Below, in pieces: positions 1 through 5,769 of a stretch of DNA of 8,511 bases (its first letter is position 1; every line of letters starts with the position of its first letter). The stretch comes from Candidatus Saccharibacteria bacterium UBA1932 (lineage in GTDB: Bacteria; Patescibacteriota; Saccharimonadia; Saccharimonadales; Saccharimonadaceae): positions 56,468-64,978 of the forward strand of contig DDFI01000007.1 in the NCBI GenBank assembly GCA_002337095.1, written 5' to 3'. Position numbers and translations under genes: made by a program. Below the pieces are notes generated by a model. That model saw only the letters and a program-made list of their open reading frames with translations. It did no database searches and was not told where the DNA came from.

Positions 1-1173
1 TTGGTCAATAATCATTAGTGCCTCGGCTGTATTGAGGTCATTTGACAGATGCTGTGTAATCTCGCGCTGATAGTCGCCATCAACTAATTTTTGGTAGCCA
101 CCAGGTATAAGCCCCATGCTGACGCGTGCATCGTCGGGGATGGTAGCGAGTGGCTGGTGGCGCAGCTCGGCCAAATGTTGCCACGCTTTGAGGCGGCCAG
201 CGGCAAGGTCCATCGCCTCCCAGGTAAAATTGCCCTCGCGGCGATAGTGTTTGCTCAGTGCGAACACTTTGAAGGCCTCGAGGTTGTAGTCGCGATCGGT
301 GATGTCTTGCAGGCTATAGATATTGCCCAGCGATTTGCTCATTTTGGCGCCGTCGACCTTGATGTGGTTGACGTGCAGCCAGATGCTGGCAAACTGCTGG
401 TCGGTGACGGCTTCGGTTTGGGCGATTTCGTTGGTGTGATGCACCGGGATGTGGTCGATACCGCCGGTATGGATATCGATGCGATCGCCAAGGGTTTCGC
501 GGGCGATTACCGAGCACTCGAGGTGCCAGCCAGGAAATCCCCTACCCCACGGGCTATCCCATTCCATATCGCGTGTTGCGTTAGTAGGGCTGAATTTCCA
601 AATAGCAAAATCGGTGATATTGCGCTTGCCCTCGACCGACACACGTGCGCCGGCATCGAGGCCATCGATATCTAGGTGCGCAAAATCGGCGTAGCGTGGA
701 AACTTACTAGTGTCGTAGTACAGGCCGTCGCCGGGGATGATGTAGGTGTAGCCCTTGGCTTCGAGCACTTGGGCAAAAGCGATCTGCTCGGCGATCATGG
801 CGGTGGCGCGAACAAGGTGGTCCGGCGGGAGAAGCTGCAGCTGAGCCGCCTCGCGGTCGGCGATGGCGATGTATTTGGCGGCAACATCCCAGGCGGTGAT
901 ACCCTCGCGGCGGGCGCCGACCTCCATCTTGTCGTCGCCATTGTCGTCGTCGCTCGTCAGGTGCCCGACATCGGTGATATTCTGGGTGCGCTCTACCGTA
1001 TAGCCGGCAGCCCGCAGTACGCGCACCAGCACATCCCAATAGATATAGCCAAGCCAGTTGCCGATGTGCGGCTGGCTATAGACAGTCAGGCCGCAGGTGT
1101 AGAGAGTGATGTTTTTGCCGTCAAGTGGCTGTAGCTCGTCGACGCGGCGCGTCAGGGTGTTATAGAGTTTCAT
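1..1173 (-). CDS. cysS: Cysteinyl-tRNA synthetase, C-terminus cut by window edge
   Basis: Class I aminoacyl-tRNA synthetase that charges tRNA-Cys with cysteine in the cytoplasm. The frame is open without a stop for 391 codons from ATG at 1173 to the left edge. The protein begins MKLYNTLTRRVDEL, and the zinc-site segment LYTCG lies just before the signature motif at residues 36-39, which reads HIGN rather than the usual HIGH. The family segment GWHLEC ends at Cys220, followed by HHTNE at 245-249, and KMSKS is at 277-281. The putative zinc ligands Cys27, Cys220, His245 and Glu249 keep the spacing of the E. coli enzyme (Cys28, Cys209, His234, Glu238), so the metal site looks intact. The family is usually about 460 residues, so roughly 70 C-terminal residues (anticodon-binding part) probably lie outside. 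The ATG overlaps the TGA of the upstream phosphoesterase gene (ATGA, 1170-1173), which implies translational coupling and a shared transcript. Identity is very secure. Confidence 0.96.
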   Translation of the reverse strand, partial: MKLYNTLTRRVDELQPLDGKNITLYTCGLTVYSQPHIGNWLGYIYWDVLVRVLRAAGYTVERTQNITDVGHLTSDDDNGDDKMEVGARREGITAWDVAAKYIAIADREAAQLQLLPPDHLVRATAMIAEQIAFAQVLEAKGYTYIIPGDGLYYDTSKFPRYADFAHLDIDGLDAGARVSVEGKRNITDFAIWKFSPTNATRDMEWDSPWGRGFPGWHLECSVIARETLGDRIDIHTGGIDHIPVHHTNEIAQTEAVTDQQFASIWLHVNHIKVDGAKMSKSLGNIYSLQDITDRDYNLEAFKVFALSKHYRREGNFTWEAMDLAAGRLKAWQHLAELRHQPLATIPDDARVSMGLIPGGYQKLVDGDYQREITQHLSNDLNTAEALMIIDQ

Positions 1174-2153
1174 GCTTCGGCCTCGAGCGCTTTGGCGGTA
1201 GCGTCGATCAGTTCGCGCATCACTTGGTCGTATTCCTCGTGCAGTTTGAATCCTGCGGCGTACGGATGCCCGCCGCCGCCAAAATACCCGGCGACGGTGG
1301 TGCAGATGGGGCGATTGGCGCGTAGCTTGCCGGTCAGTTTGCCATCGGGATAGGTCTTGATAGCGCAGGCCACCTCGACGCCCTCGACTAGTCGCATTTC
1401 GTCGAGCACTAGCACGCTTGGGTTGTAGCGGTCGCTATACTGGGCGATATCATCCCACGGGATGTGCACTGTCGCCAAGCGGCCATCCAGATGGTACTCA
1501 ATGCGTTTGATCAGGTCGGCTTTGTAGCTTAGGATGTCGGCGGGCTTTTTCATGAATTCGCGCCGGCGTTCCTCGATATCGGCCGGTACGGCGCCTAGTT
1601 CGACTAACTGCGCGGCGGTCAGGTAGCTTTTGGGTGTGGTGGCCTGCGTTGTTAGGCCCAGGCTGTCTGCCATGATGGATATAAATAACTGCTCTGCAGC
1701 CATCGGGTTGATGGCCCAGTTGGCCCGCGTGGCGAGCTCGTAGATGACCTCGCCAGTCGCAACTGCTTCGCTGAGTAGGCTGTCGTGCGCAAACTGCAGC
1801 TCGTCGGTGGCGTCGGTGTGGTGGTCGATCACCAGTACCTGGGTAGTCTCGAGTGCATGGCGAGCGCCGGGTAGCGTTAGGGTTTTTTGCAGCAATGTTT
1901 CGCTGGTGGTGTCGACGATGATCGCTAGGTCGAATTGGCCGGGCCAGTCATTTGTTACGCGGTCCCAACCACGAATATAGCGCAGGTATTTTGGCACGTC
2001 GATCTCGCAAAAAAGCGTCACGTCTTTACCCAGATCGCCCAGGATTTCCTCGAGCGCCAGGCTGCTGCCAATACTATCGCCATCGGGATTCTCGGCCTGA
2101 ATTACGACAATGCGCCTGGCGTCGGTAATAAGCTGGATAGTTTCATCAAACAT
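1170..2153 (-). CDS. DHH/DHHA1 phosphoesterase, NrnA/RecJ-like
   Basis: A 327-residue member of the DHH superfamily, most like the NrnA-type bifunctional oligoribonuclease/pAp phosphatase and cyclic-dinucleotide phosphodiesterases, which cleave short RNA or dinucleotides with Mn2+ in the cytoplasm. Visible motifs: NPDGDSIGS at 22-30 (motif I), IIVDT with Asp81 (motif II), IDHH at 109-112 (motif III), MADS with Asp163 (motif IV), and the DHHA1 substrate motif GGGGH followed by PYAAG at 292-301. Length and domain order fit the family. Motif I normally begins with His (HxNPDGD), a metal ligand; here that position is Ala20. Start ATG at 2153: a TGG-TACAAT extended -10 lies just upstream, so the mRNA may start at or next to the ATG. 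The stop TGA overlaps the cysS ATG. Exact substrate cannot be read from sequence: nanoRNA, pAp and c-di-AMP products are all possible. Confidence 0.9.
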   Translation of the reverse strand: MFDETIQLITDARRIVVIQAENPDGDSIGSSLALEEILGDLGKDVTLFCEIDVPKYLRYIRGWDRVTNDWPGQFDLAIIVDTTSETLLQKTLTLPGARHALETTQVLVIDHHTDATDELQFAHDSLLSEAVATGEVIYELATRANWAINPMAAEQLFISIMADSLGLTTQATTPKSYLTAAQLVELGAVPADIEERRREFMKKPADILSYKADLIKRIEYHLDGRLATVHIPWDDIAQYSDRYNPSVLVLDEMRLVEGVEVACAIKTYPDGKLTGKLRANRPICTTVAGYFGGGGHPYAAGFKLHEEYDQVMRELIDATAKALEAEA

Positions 2154-2158
2154 TACCC

Positions 2159-2233
2159 CTATTGTACCAGAGATGAAGCCGTTCGAAAAATGAGACCCCT
2201 CCGAAGCCGAAGCTGCGGAGGGGTAGTTCTCAT
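2159..2233 (-). CDS. Possible 24-codon leader ORF across the terminator
   Basis: ATG at 2233 is preceded by AAGGAG with an 8-base spacer, an ideal Shine-Dalgarno. The frame encodes MRTTPPQLRLRRG and continues to a TAG at 2159-2161, five bases before the DHH-gene ATG. It runs through the whole terminator hairpin, so translating ribosomes would melt that hairpin. Against it: the composition is Arg-rich with AGA, AGG and CGG codons that the neighbours rarely use, no known leader peptide is recognised, and the AAGGAG is also the last two codons (Lys-Glu) of the coding-like stretch upstream. It may be chance. Confidence 0.2.
   Translation of the reverse strand: MRTTPPQLRLRRGLIFRTASSLVQ
2161..2169 (-). 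promoter_or_regulatory. Extended -10 promoter for DHH phosphoesterase-cysS
   Basis: On the minus strand TGGTACAAT (TGn extended -10 plus TACAAT, last T at 2161) lies 7 bases before the ATG at 2153. With the usual 6-8 base gap, transcription would begin at about 2155-2153, giving a leaderless or nearly leaderless mRNA. No convincing -35 is seen at 16-18 bases, which an extended -10 can tolerate. It sits directly downstream of an intrinsic terminator, as expected for the start of a new transcription unit. Confidence 0.55.
2186..2232 (-). terminator. Intrinsic terminator upstream of DHH-cysS unit
   Basis: The inverted repeat CCCCTCCG (2196-2203) and CGGAGGGG (2216-2223) forms an 8-bp GC-rich stem with a 12-base loop. 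It can extend through TGAGA (2191-2195) and TCTCA (2228-2232) with a 4-base bulge. On the minus strand it is followed by five T residues (2190-2186). There is no T-run on the plus-strand side, so it acts on leftward transcription and should end messages arriving from recR and the IS before the DHH promoter. Confidence 0.7.
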
Positions 2234-2238
2234 ATCGG

Positions 2239-2352
2239 TCACTCCTTGCCTCTCACGTACACGGTGAGCCCGCGGCTGATGCCGAGCGGTACCAGTACCA
2301 GCTCGACGATCGAACAGCGGATGTCGTAGTAGAAGTTGTGAAGCTTCAGCAC
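2239..2352 (-). CDS. Small ORF or 3' remnant of an interrupted gene
   Basis: A 37-codon frame from a possible GTG at 2352, containing NFYYDIRCSIVEL and ending VYVRGKE before TGA at 2239-2241. The codons are mostly C- or G-ending (TAC, GAC, ATC, CTC, GTG) like the surrounding genes, and the stop is followed directly by a terminator, so it looks like the end of a real gene. The frame stays open back to TTG at 2373, right after the transposase stop, and is in the same frame as the transposase. No Shine-Dalgarno precedes the GTG, and no 5' half is found beyond the IS, where recR ends only about 20 bp away. It may be a truncated remnant or a genuine small protein. I recognise no family. Confidence 0.35.
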   Translation of the reverse strand: MLKLHNFYYDIRCSIVELVLVPLGISRGLTVYVRGKE

Positions 2353-2362
2353 CCAAAAACTC

Positions 2363-2389
2363 GATTCAGTCAACTAATCCGGAACAACC
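2363..2389. repeat. Left terminal inverted repeat of the IS
   Basis: Pairs with the right end at 3218-3244 (21 of 27 identical). The best-conserved parts are AACTAA (2372-2377) and CGGAACA (2380-2386). The transposase stop codon at 2374-2376 lies inside it. Confidence 0.7.
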
Positions 2390-3168
2390 GTAGCACGTAG
2401 GTAGCTCAGCGGAGACTCGAAGAGGCTCCGCTGGTTGTGTCTGGCTTCCCATTCGCGTAGGAATACTGCAAGGTGCGTGGTGGGGATGCAACCGTAAAGT
2501 TTTCTAAGGTGGCGTTTCATGGCGCTCCATATGCACTCGATGTGGTTAGTTTGTCCAAAGTGGCAGGCAGAGTGGTTGTAGCTCTCTCGGGAATAGCCCA
2601 GCCACTCGACACCGTTGTAGCTGGCCGCCGCATCAGTGATGAGGTGAGTGCCTCTTGTTACCCATGCTTGCAGGAACAGCTCAATGCTATCCTGGTCGGT
2701 GTCGGGGATTACCCGGAGGCGGAGCCTCCTGGTATCTACCTCGATGCCACCCATCACGATAGTTTGTCCACCATAGCGTTTCTTGCCAAACCATGCCTCA
2801 TCCACGGCAACGACGCCCGAGAGCAGTTCGCCGCCATCGGGCGGAAGATGGCGACGGAAGCGCATATACCAGCGCTGAATGGTTGGGTAGCTCAGCCCTA
2901 CCGTAGCACGGATACTCCCAGGGCTTTGTCGGGACTGCCATGCCTTGAGCAGAAAGAAGATAACCTGGTAACGAAGGTTACTCCCTCGAAGCCAGGTAGC
3001 AGCTTTAGGGCGTATCTTCGTCCTGCAATGCCGGCACCAGCCATACTCCCGATTGCGCTTCCAGGCAATACGTTGGCCACATGGCGGATGGGTTGATTGG
3101 TGCGCCACCAGCTCATGAATGAGCTGTTTGCACCGAGCTTCGCTCGGTATATCTGCTAGACTAGTCAT
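2374..3168 (-). CDS. IS1595-family (ISXO2-like) DDE transposase
   Basis: A 264-residue DDE-type transposase that cuts and joins the ends of its own element. An N-terminal zinc-ribbon-like region has HPPCG (His27, Cys30) and CRHC (Cys45, Cys48); the family usually has four Cys, so His27 replaces the first. A helix-turn-helix-like stretch follows (GLSYPTIQRWY). The ISXO2-like catalytic core shows VDEAWFG (Asp123), ITDAAASY (Asp179) and TNHIECIWS (Asn208, Glu211), the expected D-D-N-E signature. I chose ATG at 3168 over an in-frame TTG at 3186 because GGAAAGGA lies 8 bases upstream of it and nothing comparable precedes the TTG. No frameshift or internal stop. It sits between recR and the next transcription unit, in the same direction as both. 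A sequence just 5' of the ATG can pair with one in the right inverted end (see findings). Confidence 0.93.
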   Translation of the reverse strand: MTSLADIPSEARCKQLIHELVAHQSTHPPCGQRIAWKRNREYGWCRHCRTKIRPKAATWLRGSNLRYQVIFFLLKAWQSRQSPGSIRATVGLSYPTIQRWYMRFRRHLPPDGGELLSGVVAVDEAWFGKKRYGGQTIVMGGIEVDTRRLRLRVIPDTDQDSIELFLQAWVTRGTHLITDAAASYNGVEWLGYSRESYNHSACHFGQTNHIECIWSAMKRHLRKLYGCIPTTHLAVFLREWEARHNQRSLFESPLSYLRATVVPD

Positions 3169-3169
3169 A

Positions 3170-3226
3170 GGAACAGTCCTTTCCAATTAGTTAGTTGTTA
3201 CAAACCTAATTGTACTGGGCTGTTCC
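3170..3226 (-). promoter_or_regulatory. Inverted repeat able to hide the transposase ribosome site
   Basis: On the minus strand GGAACAGCCC (3226-3217) can pair with GGACTGTTCC (3179-3170): seven consecutive pairs, one mismatch, then two more, around a 37-base loop. The downstream arm includes the GGA of the Shine-Dalgarno and ends one base before the ATG. The upstream arm lies upstream of the transposase's own -10 box, so only messages entering from outside would carry both arms. Confidence 0.5.
3209..3214 (-). promoter_or_regulatory. Putative -10 box of the transposase promoter
   Basis: TACAAT on the minus strand, the same hexamer as the DHH promoter. It would start transcription near 3202 and give a leader of about 34 bases carrying the AAAGGA ribosome site. 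The best -35 candidate, TTAAAC at 3238-3233 (18-base spacer), is poor and falls inside the right inverted end. Confidence 0.4.
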
Positions 3227-3244
3227 GTTTTAGTTTAATGTATC
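3218..3244. repeat. Right terminal inverted repeat of the IS
   Basis: Reverse complement of the left end at 2363-2389 with 21 of 27 matches. It lies 18 bp beyond the recR stop codon and upstream of the transposase promoter. Its inner edge also supplies the upstream arm of the 3170-3226 inverted repeat. Confidence 0.7.
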
Positions 3245-3261
3245 TTGGTGTAACGATTAAG

Positions 3262-3876
3262 CTAAAGCGCTCTGCGGCCTTCGAGCGCATGGCCCAGGGT
3301 GATTTGGTCGGCGTATTCTAGGTCGACACCAACGGGGATGCCGCGGGCGAGGCGCGATAGCGTGACATCCAGATGACGGTCGCGAATCTGGCGCTGGATA
3401 AATAATGCGGTCGATTCGCCCTCGACGCTGGCGTTGGTCGCGATAATGACCTCTGTTACGGCATCATCCGTAATGCGCTGGAGCAGCTCTGGAATGTGTA
3501 GCTGCTCTGGACCGATGCCATCAATCGGGCTAATTGCCCCGCCCAGCACGTGGTACGTGCCGCGGTATTGGCCGGTGCGCTCGAGCGCGACGATATCGAG
3601 CGGCTCCTCGACAACGGCCACCAGCTGGCGGTCGCGGCTTTCGTCGGCATAGAGCGGCGAAATAGTTTGCCCGGCATCGATCAGCGCAAAAGTACGCGGG
3701 CAGGTATGGACCAGATCGTGCAGCTCGGTGAGGCGTTTGGCGAGGCTGCGCGAGGTCTCGGGAGTGGCCCGCAGCAAATAATACGCATAGCGCTCGGCGG
3801 TACGCGCGCCAACTCCGGGAAGTCGGCCAAGCTCATCGATGACGCTGCGCAGCGCCGCAGGCAAAATCTCTGTCAA
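3262..3876 (-). CDS. recR: Recombination mediator protein RecR
   Basis: RecR works with RecF/RecO to load RecA onto single-stranded gaps covered by SSB. The protein is 204 residues (E. coli RecR is 201). It has the N-terminal helix-hairpin-helix ELGRLPGVGARTAERYA (15-31), then the region where family members carry a Cys4 zinc finger, then a Toprim domain with VVEEP (88-92), YHVLGG and ATNASVEGE, and the conserved C-terminal SRLARGIPVGVDLEYAD and GRR. The zinc finger is eroded: only Cys59 (HTCP) remains, the other three ligands are absent, and there is no other Cys in the protein. The start is TTG at 3876, preceded by AGGAG with a 6-base spacer that overlaps the ybaB stop codon; the genes are 9 bp apart. 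No terminator follows, so read-through into the IS is expected. Confidence 0.95.
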   Translation of the reverse strand: MTEILPAALRSVIDELGRLPGVGARTAERYAYYLLRATPETSRSLAKRLTELHDLVHTCPRTFALIDAGQTISPLYADESRDRQLVAVVEEPLDIVALERTGQYRGTYHVLGGAISPIDGIGPEQLHIPELLQRITDDAVTEVIIATNASVEGESTALFIQRQIRDRHLDVTLSRLARGIPVGVDLEYADQITLGHALEGRRAL

Positions 3877-3885
3877 GAATTGCTC

Positions 3886-4176
3886 CTACAGACCTAGGTT
3901 GCCGAGGCCGCCCATCAGCGGCTTCATTTTTTCGGCGGCGATTTCTTGCGCTTTAGCCATGCCGTCGCGGATAGCGATTTCGAGCCAGTGTTCGAGCTCG
4001 TGAATGTCCTCGAGATCCACATATTGGGGATCAATCTTGATCGATTTTACTTTCAGCTCGCCTGTAATCTGCACGACAACAGCGCCGTCGCCAGCCTCAA
4101 CCTCGACGATTTCTTTGGCGAGGTCTTTCTGGGCTTTGCGTAGATCATTAAGCATCTTCATTTGGTTCAGGGCCAT
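3886..4176 (-). CDS. ybaB: YbaB/EbfC-family nucleoid-associated protein
   Basis: A small (96-residue) DNA-binding protein that coats the nucleoid as a dimer and is commonly encoded between dnaX and recR. The N-terminal half is a charged, Met-rich helix (MKMLNDLRKAQKDLAKEI). The centre has the family beta-strands (GAVVVQITGELKVKSIKIDP), and the C-terminal helix is followed by a Gly/Leu tail (GGLGNLGL). I prefer the ATG at 4176, which lies 9 bases after GGAGG (4190-4186), over the in-frame ATG at 4182, which is only 3 bases from it. Using 4182 would add Met-Leu. The stop TAG at 3886-3888 overlaps the recR ribosome site, so ybaB-recR forms a coupled pair. Confidence 0.9.
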   Translation of the reverse strand: MALNQMKMLNDLRKAQKDLAKEIVEVEAGDGAVVVQITGELKVKSIKIDPQYVDLEDIHELEHWLEIAIRDGMAKAQEIAAEKMKPLMGGLGNLGL

Positions 4177-4185
4177 AAGCATTTT

Positions 4186-4215
4186 CCTCCATAAATATGA
4201 CTAGTATTTAGTATA
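4186..4215 (-). promoter_or_regulatory. Promoter -10 and ribosome site for ybaB-recR
   Basis: Minus strand TATACT at 4215-4210, two bases after the stop of the membrane-protein gene, followed by GGAGG at 4190-4186. Transcription would begin near 4203 with a leader of about 27 bases. The -35 position falls in the end of the upstream gene and matches weakly (TTCTAC), so read-through from upstream may also feed this unit. Confidence 0.45.
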
Positions 4216-4217
4216 CG

Positions 4218-5714
4218 CTATTTTTGGTAGATGTAGAAGCGGTCGGCGCTTGTCGAGCGGCTGGATGTCAAGATGCGCGATAGCGTGGCGGCGGATTGCT
4301 GTGCTTCGGCGTTGATACTGGGAGACGCACCAGATTCGGCGGCAGCTACTTGCCGATTGTGGGCGGCGCGCGAGACAATCAGCGTAGCGGGTGTCGCTGC
4401 TGGCGGCTCGGTCGTTATCGCTACCTGGTTGTGATAACGCGCCACGGTATCGTATACGTCACGCTCCTCTGGCGCCACCACGATCGTAGCGGGCGAACCC
4501 TTAAGGCTGGCTAGCTCGGCATTTACCAATGTCAGATCACGCGTAAAATACGACGCTACATCTGGGGTGTAGGCGTACCCATAGGTGTAGCGGTTGATAT
4601 TCGAAAATCCGATACTCAGCACCAACAGCGCTAGCGGCAACAGGCCGGCGATCCTGGCGTAGGGGTTGCGCGGGAACATTTGGTACCAGTGGATAATCAG
4701 ATACGCCATGCCGCGGACCGCAAACAGTGATGCAATCACTACCGTTAGCGGCGCATACTGGGGATTCATCAGGATAAACGGCGCCATCAGTAGCGCCCAG
4801 GCCCACGTCAGGTAGCTACGCACGGTGTAGCGCACCTGAAACAGTCGATAGACGCCGATCAGCATTAGTATCGTAAAGCCCATCGGATACAGCGGCGAAA
4901 TCAGCTCGCCAGATGCTGGCAGCCAGAAGCCAAATAAGGTTTTGGATGCGGTAGCCAGATTTGCCAGCCAGTCGATATGCTCTGGAATGCCGATTAATGC
5001 GCGCCAAATGTGTCGGTCGAGCAGGCTGGCATAAATCAGCGGCGACACCGCCACCACGAACACGCCAAACGCCGCCGATAGTTTGGGAATTGACCAGCTG
5101 CGCACCAGAATTCGAGCATGCGGGTGGATAAATGTCATGCAAAGCAGCGCTACAATTAGGCACAATCCCAGCGGCGTATACAGGCTTAGTGCCGCAAGCC
5201 CAAACAGCACGATTTTCCATAGCAGATGCGGCCTGCGATACCACAGTACAAATGTCGCTGCTACCAGTAGCCACACCGATACCGCCAAGTAGTAGCTCAG
5301 TGACGTGCCGTCTTGCGCGACAAACATAAATCCTGGTAGCGAAATCGTCAGCACAATGGCAATAATCGCTGCGTTATGCCTAAACCAACTGCGAAACAAT
5401 ATCACCAGCCCGATCGACGTCAGGCCGGCCAGTAGCATCGACGGCGCTTTGATACCGAGGTTGGTCAGGCCGAATAGTTTCATCGATATGCGCTGCAATG
5501 CATGATACGGTAGGTCTACCACCATTTGCGGCGTAAAATGTTTCGGCGATAGGTTGGCGCTGTCAGCAGCGCTTTGCAGCTCGGCTTGGCGCAGGCCGCC
5601 TGGGATCATCAGCCCCGCGCCAAATATCACGCTTGCAATCAGTAGTGCAATGCACGCATACCCCAGAATATAGCGGTAGCGATAGACCAAAAAATCGGTG
5701 ACGCGGTGTTTCAT
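4218..5714 (-). CDS. Polytopic membrane protein, GT-C/PMT-like glycosyltransferase
   Basis: A 498-residue integral membrane protein with about ten hydrophobic segments, roughly 16-38, 90-108, 113-133, 140-158, 165-193 (possibly two), 212-231, 275-293, 300-316, 320-342 and 353-371. A soluble tail of about 125 residues (372-498) follows, probably on the outer face. The topology and the stretch after the first segment resemble GT-C enzymes of the PMT/ArnT (GT39) group, which move a sugar from a polyprenyl-phosphate carrier to protein, lipid or glycan: an acidic residue in the first loop (LRQAELQSA, Glu45), then DLPYHALQRISMKLFG and LGIKAPSML, which correspond to the family's PPLYY-like region. 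Donor and acceptor cannot be deduced, and a catalytic role is inferred. Start ATG at 5714 has no Shine-Dalgarno but has a strong -10 just upstream. It separates dnaB from ybaB-recR. Confidence 0.65.
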   Translation of the reverse strand: MKHRVTDFLVYRYRYILGYACIALLIASVIFGAGLMIPGGLRQAELQSAADSANLSPKHFTPQMVVDLPYHALQRISMKLFGLTNLGIKAPSMLLAGLTSIGLVILFRSWFRHNAAIIAIVLTISLPGFMFVAQDGTSLSYYLAVSVWLLVAATFVLWYRRPHLLWKIVLFGLAALSLYTPLGLCLIVALLCMTFIHPHARILVRSWSIPKLSAAFGVFVVAVSPLIYASLLDRHIWRALIGIPEHIDWLANLATASKTLFGFWLPASGELISPLYPMGFTILMLIGVYRLFQVRYTVRSYLTWAWALLMAPFILMNPQYAPLTVVIASLFAVRGMAYLIIHWYQMFPRNPYARIAGLLPLALLVLSIGFSNINRYTYGYAYTPDVASYFTRDLTLVNAELASLKGSPATIVVAPEERDVYDTVARYHNQVAITTEPPAATPATLIVSRAAHNRQVAAAESGASPSINAEAQQSAATLSRILTSSRSTSADRFYIYQK

Positions 5715-5725
5715 GTATTACTAAA

Positions 5726-5756
5726 ATTATAGCATACGTGTGGGAGCAGGATTCAA
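5726..5756 (-). promoter_or_regulatory. Strong promoter for the membrane-protein gene
   Basis: Minus strand TTGAAT (5756-5751), a 19-base spacer, then TGCTATAAT (5734-5726), a perfect extended -10. The ATG at 5714 is only 11 bases after the -10, so the mRNA leader would be about 4-6 bases, too short for a Shine-Dalgarno. It lies in the short gap after the dnaB stop, so this gene can be expressed independently of dnaX-dnaB. Confidence 0.7.
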
Positions 5757-5769
5757 TTGCCGCCGCCGA

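Larger units (their letters stand above)
2363..3244 (-). mobile_element. IS1595-family (ISXO2-like) insertion sequence
   Basis: About 882 bp, with one transposase gene flanked by imperfect inverted ends. The left end (2363-2389) and the reverse complement of the right end (3218-3244) match at 21 of 27 positions and share AACTAA and CGGAACA cores. The left end includes the last codons and stop of the transposase. The right end lies just upstream of the transposase promoter. IS1595-family elements usually duplicate an 8-bp target, but no clear duplication is visible immediately outside, so the outer borders may be off by several bases or the duplication has decayed. The gene looks intact, so the element may be functional. 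Confidence 0.85.

Noticed and set aside
91..675. Plus-strand open frame of 194 codons at the left end.
   Set aside because: It is the mirror of cysS, whose minus-strand frame carries every CysRS motif. The plus frame has the skewed Ala/Val/Gly composition of an antisense shadow.
2196..2223. The 2196-2223 hairpin as a riboswitch or structured RNA.
   Set aside because: A single GC-rich stem followed by a T-run is fully explained as an intrinsic terminator; no further conserved pairing was seen.
2473..3096. Plus-strand open frame of 207 codons across the transposase region.
   Set aside because: It is antisense to a transposase with complete catalytic motifs, has no ribosome site and resembles no family.
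3168..3186. Longer transposase start at TTG 3186.
   Set aside because: No ribosome site precedes the TTG, whereas GGAAAGGA is well placed for the ATG at 3168.
2330..3270. Target-site duplication around the IS.
   Set aside because: Only a 5-base match (AAGCT at 2341-2345 and 3259-3263) was found, shorter than the 8 bp expected and not adjacent to the inverted ends, so it is likely chance.
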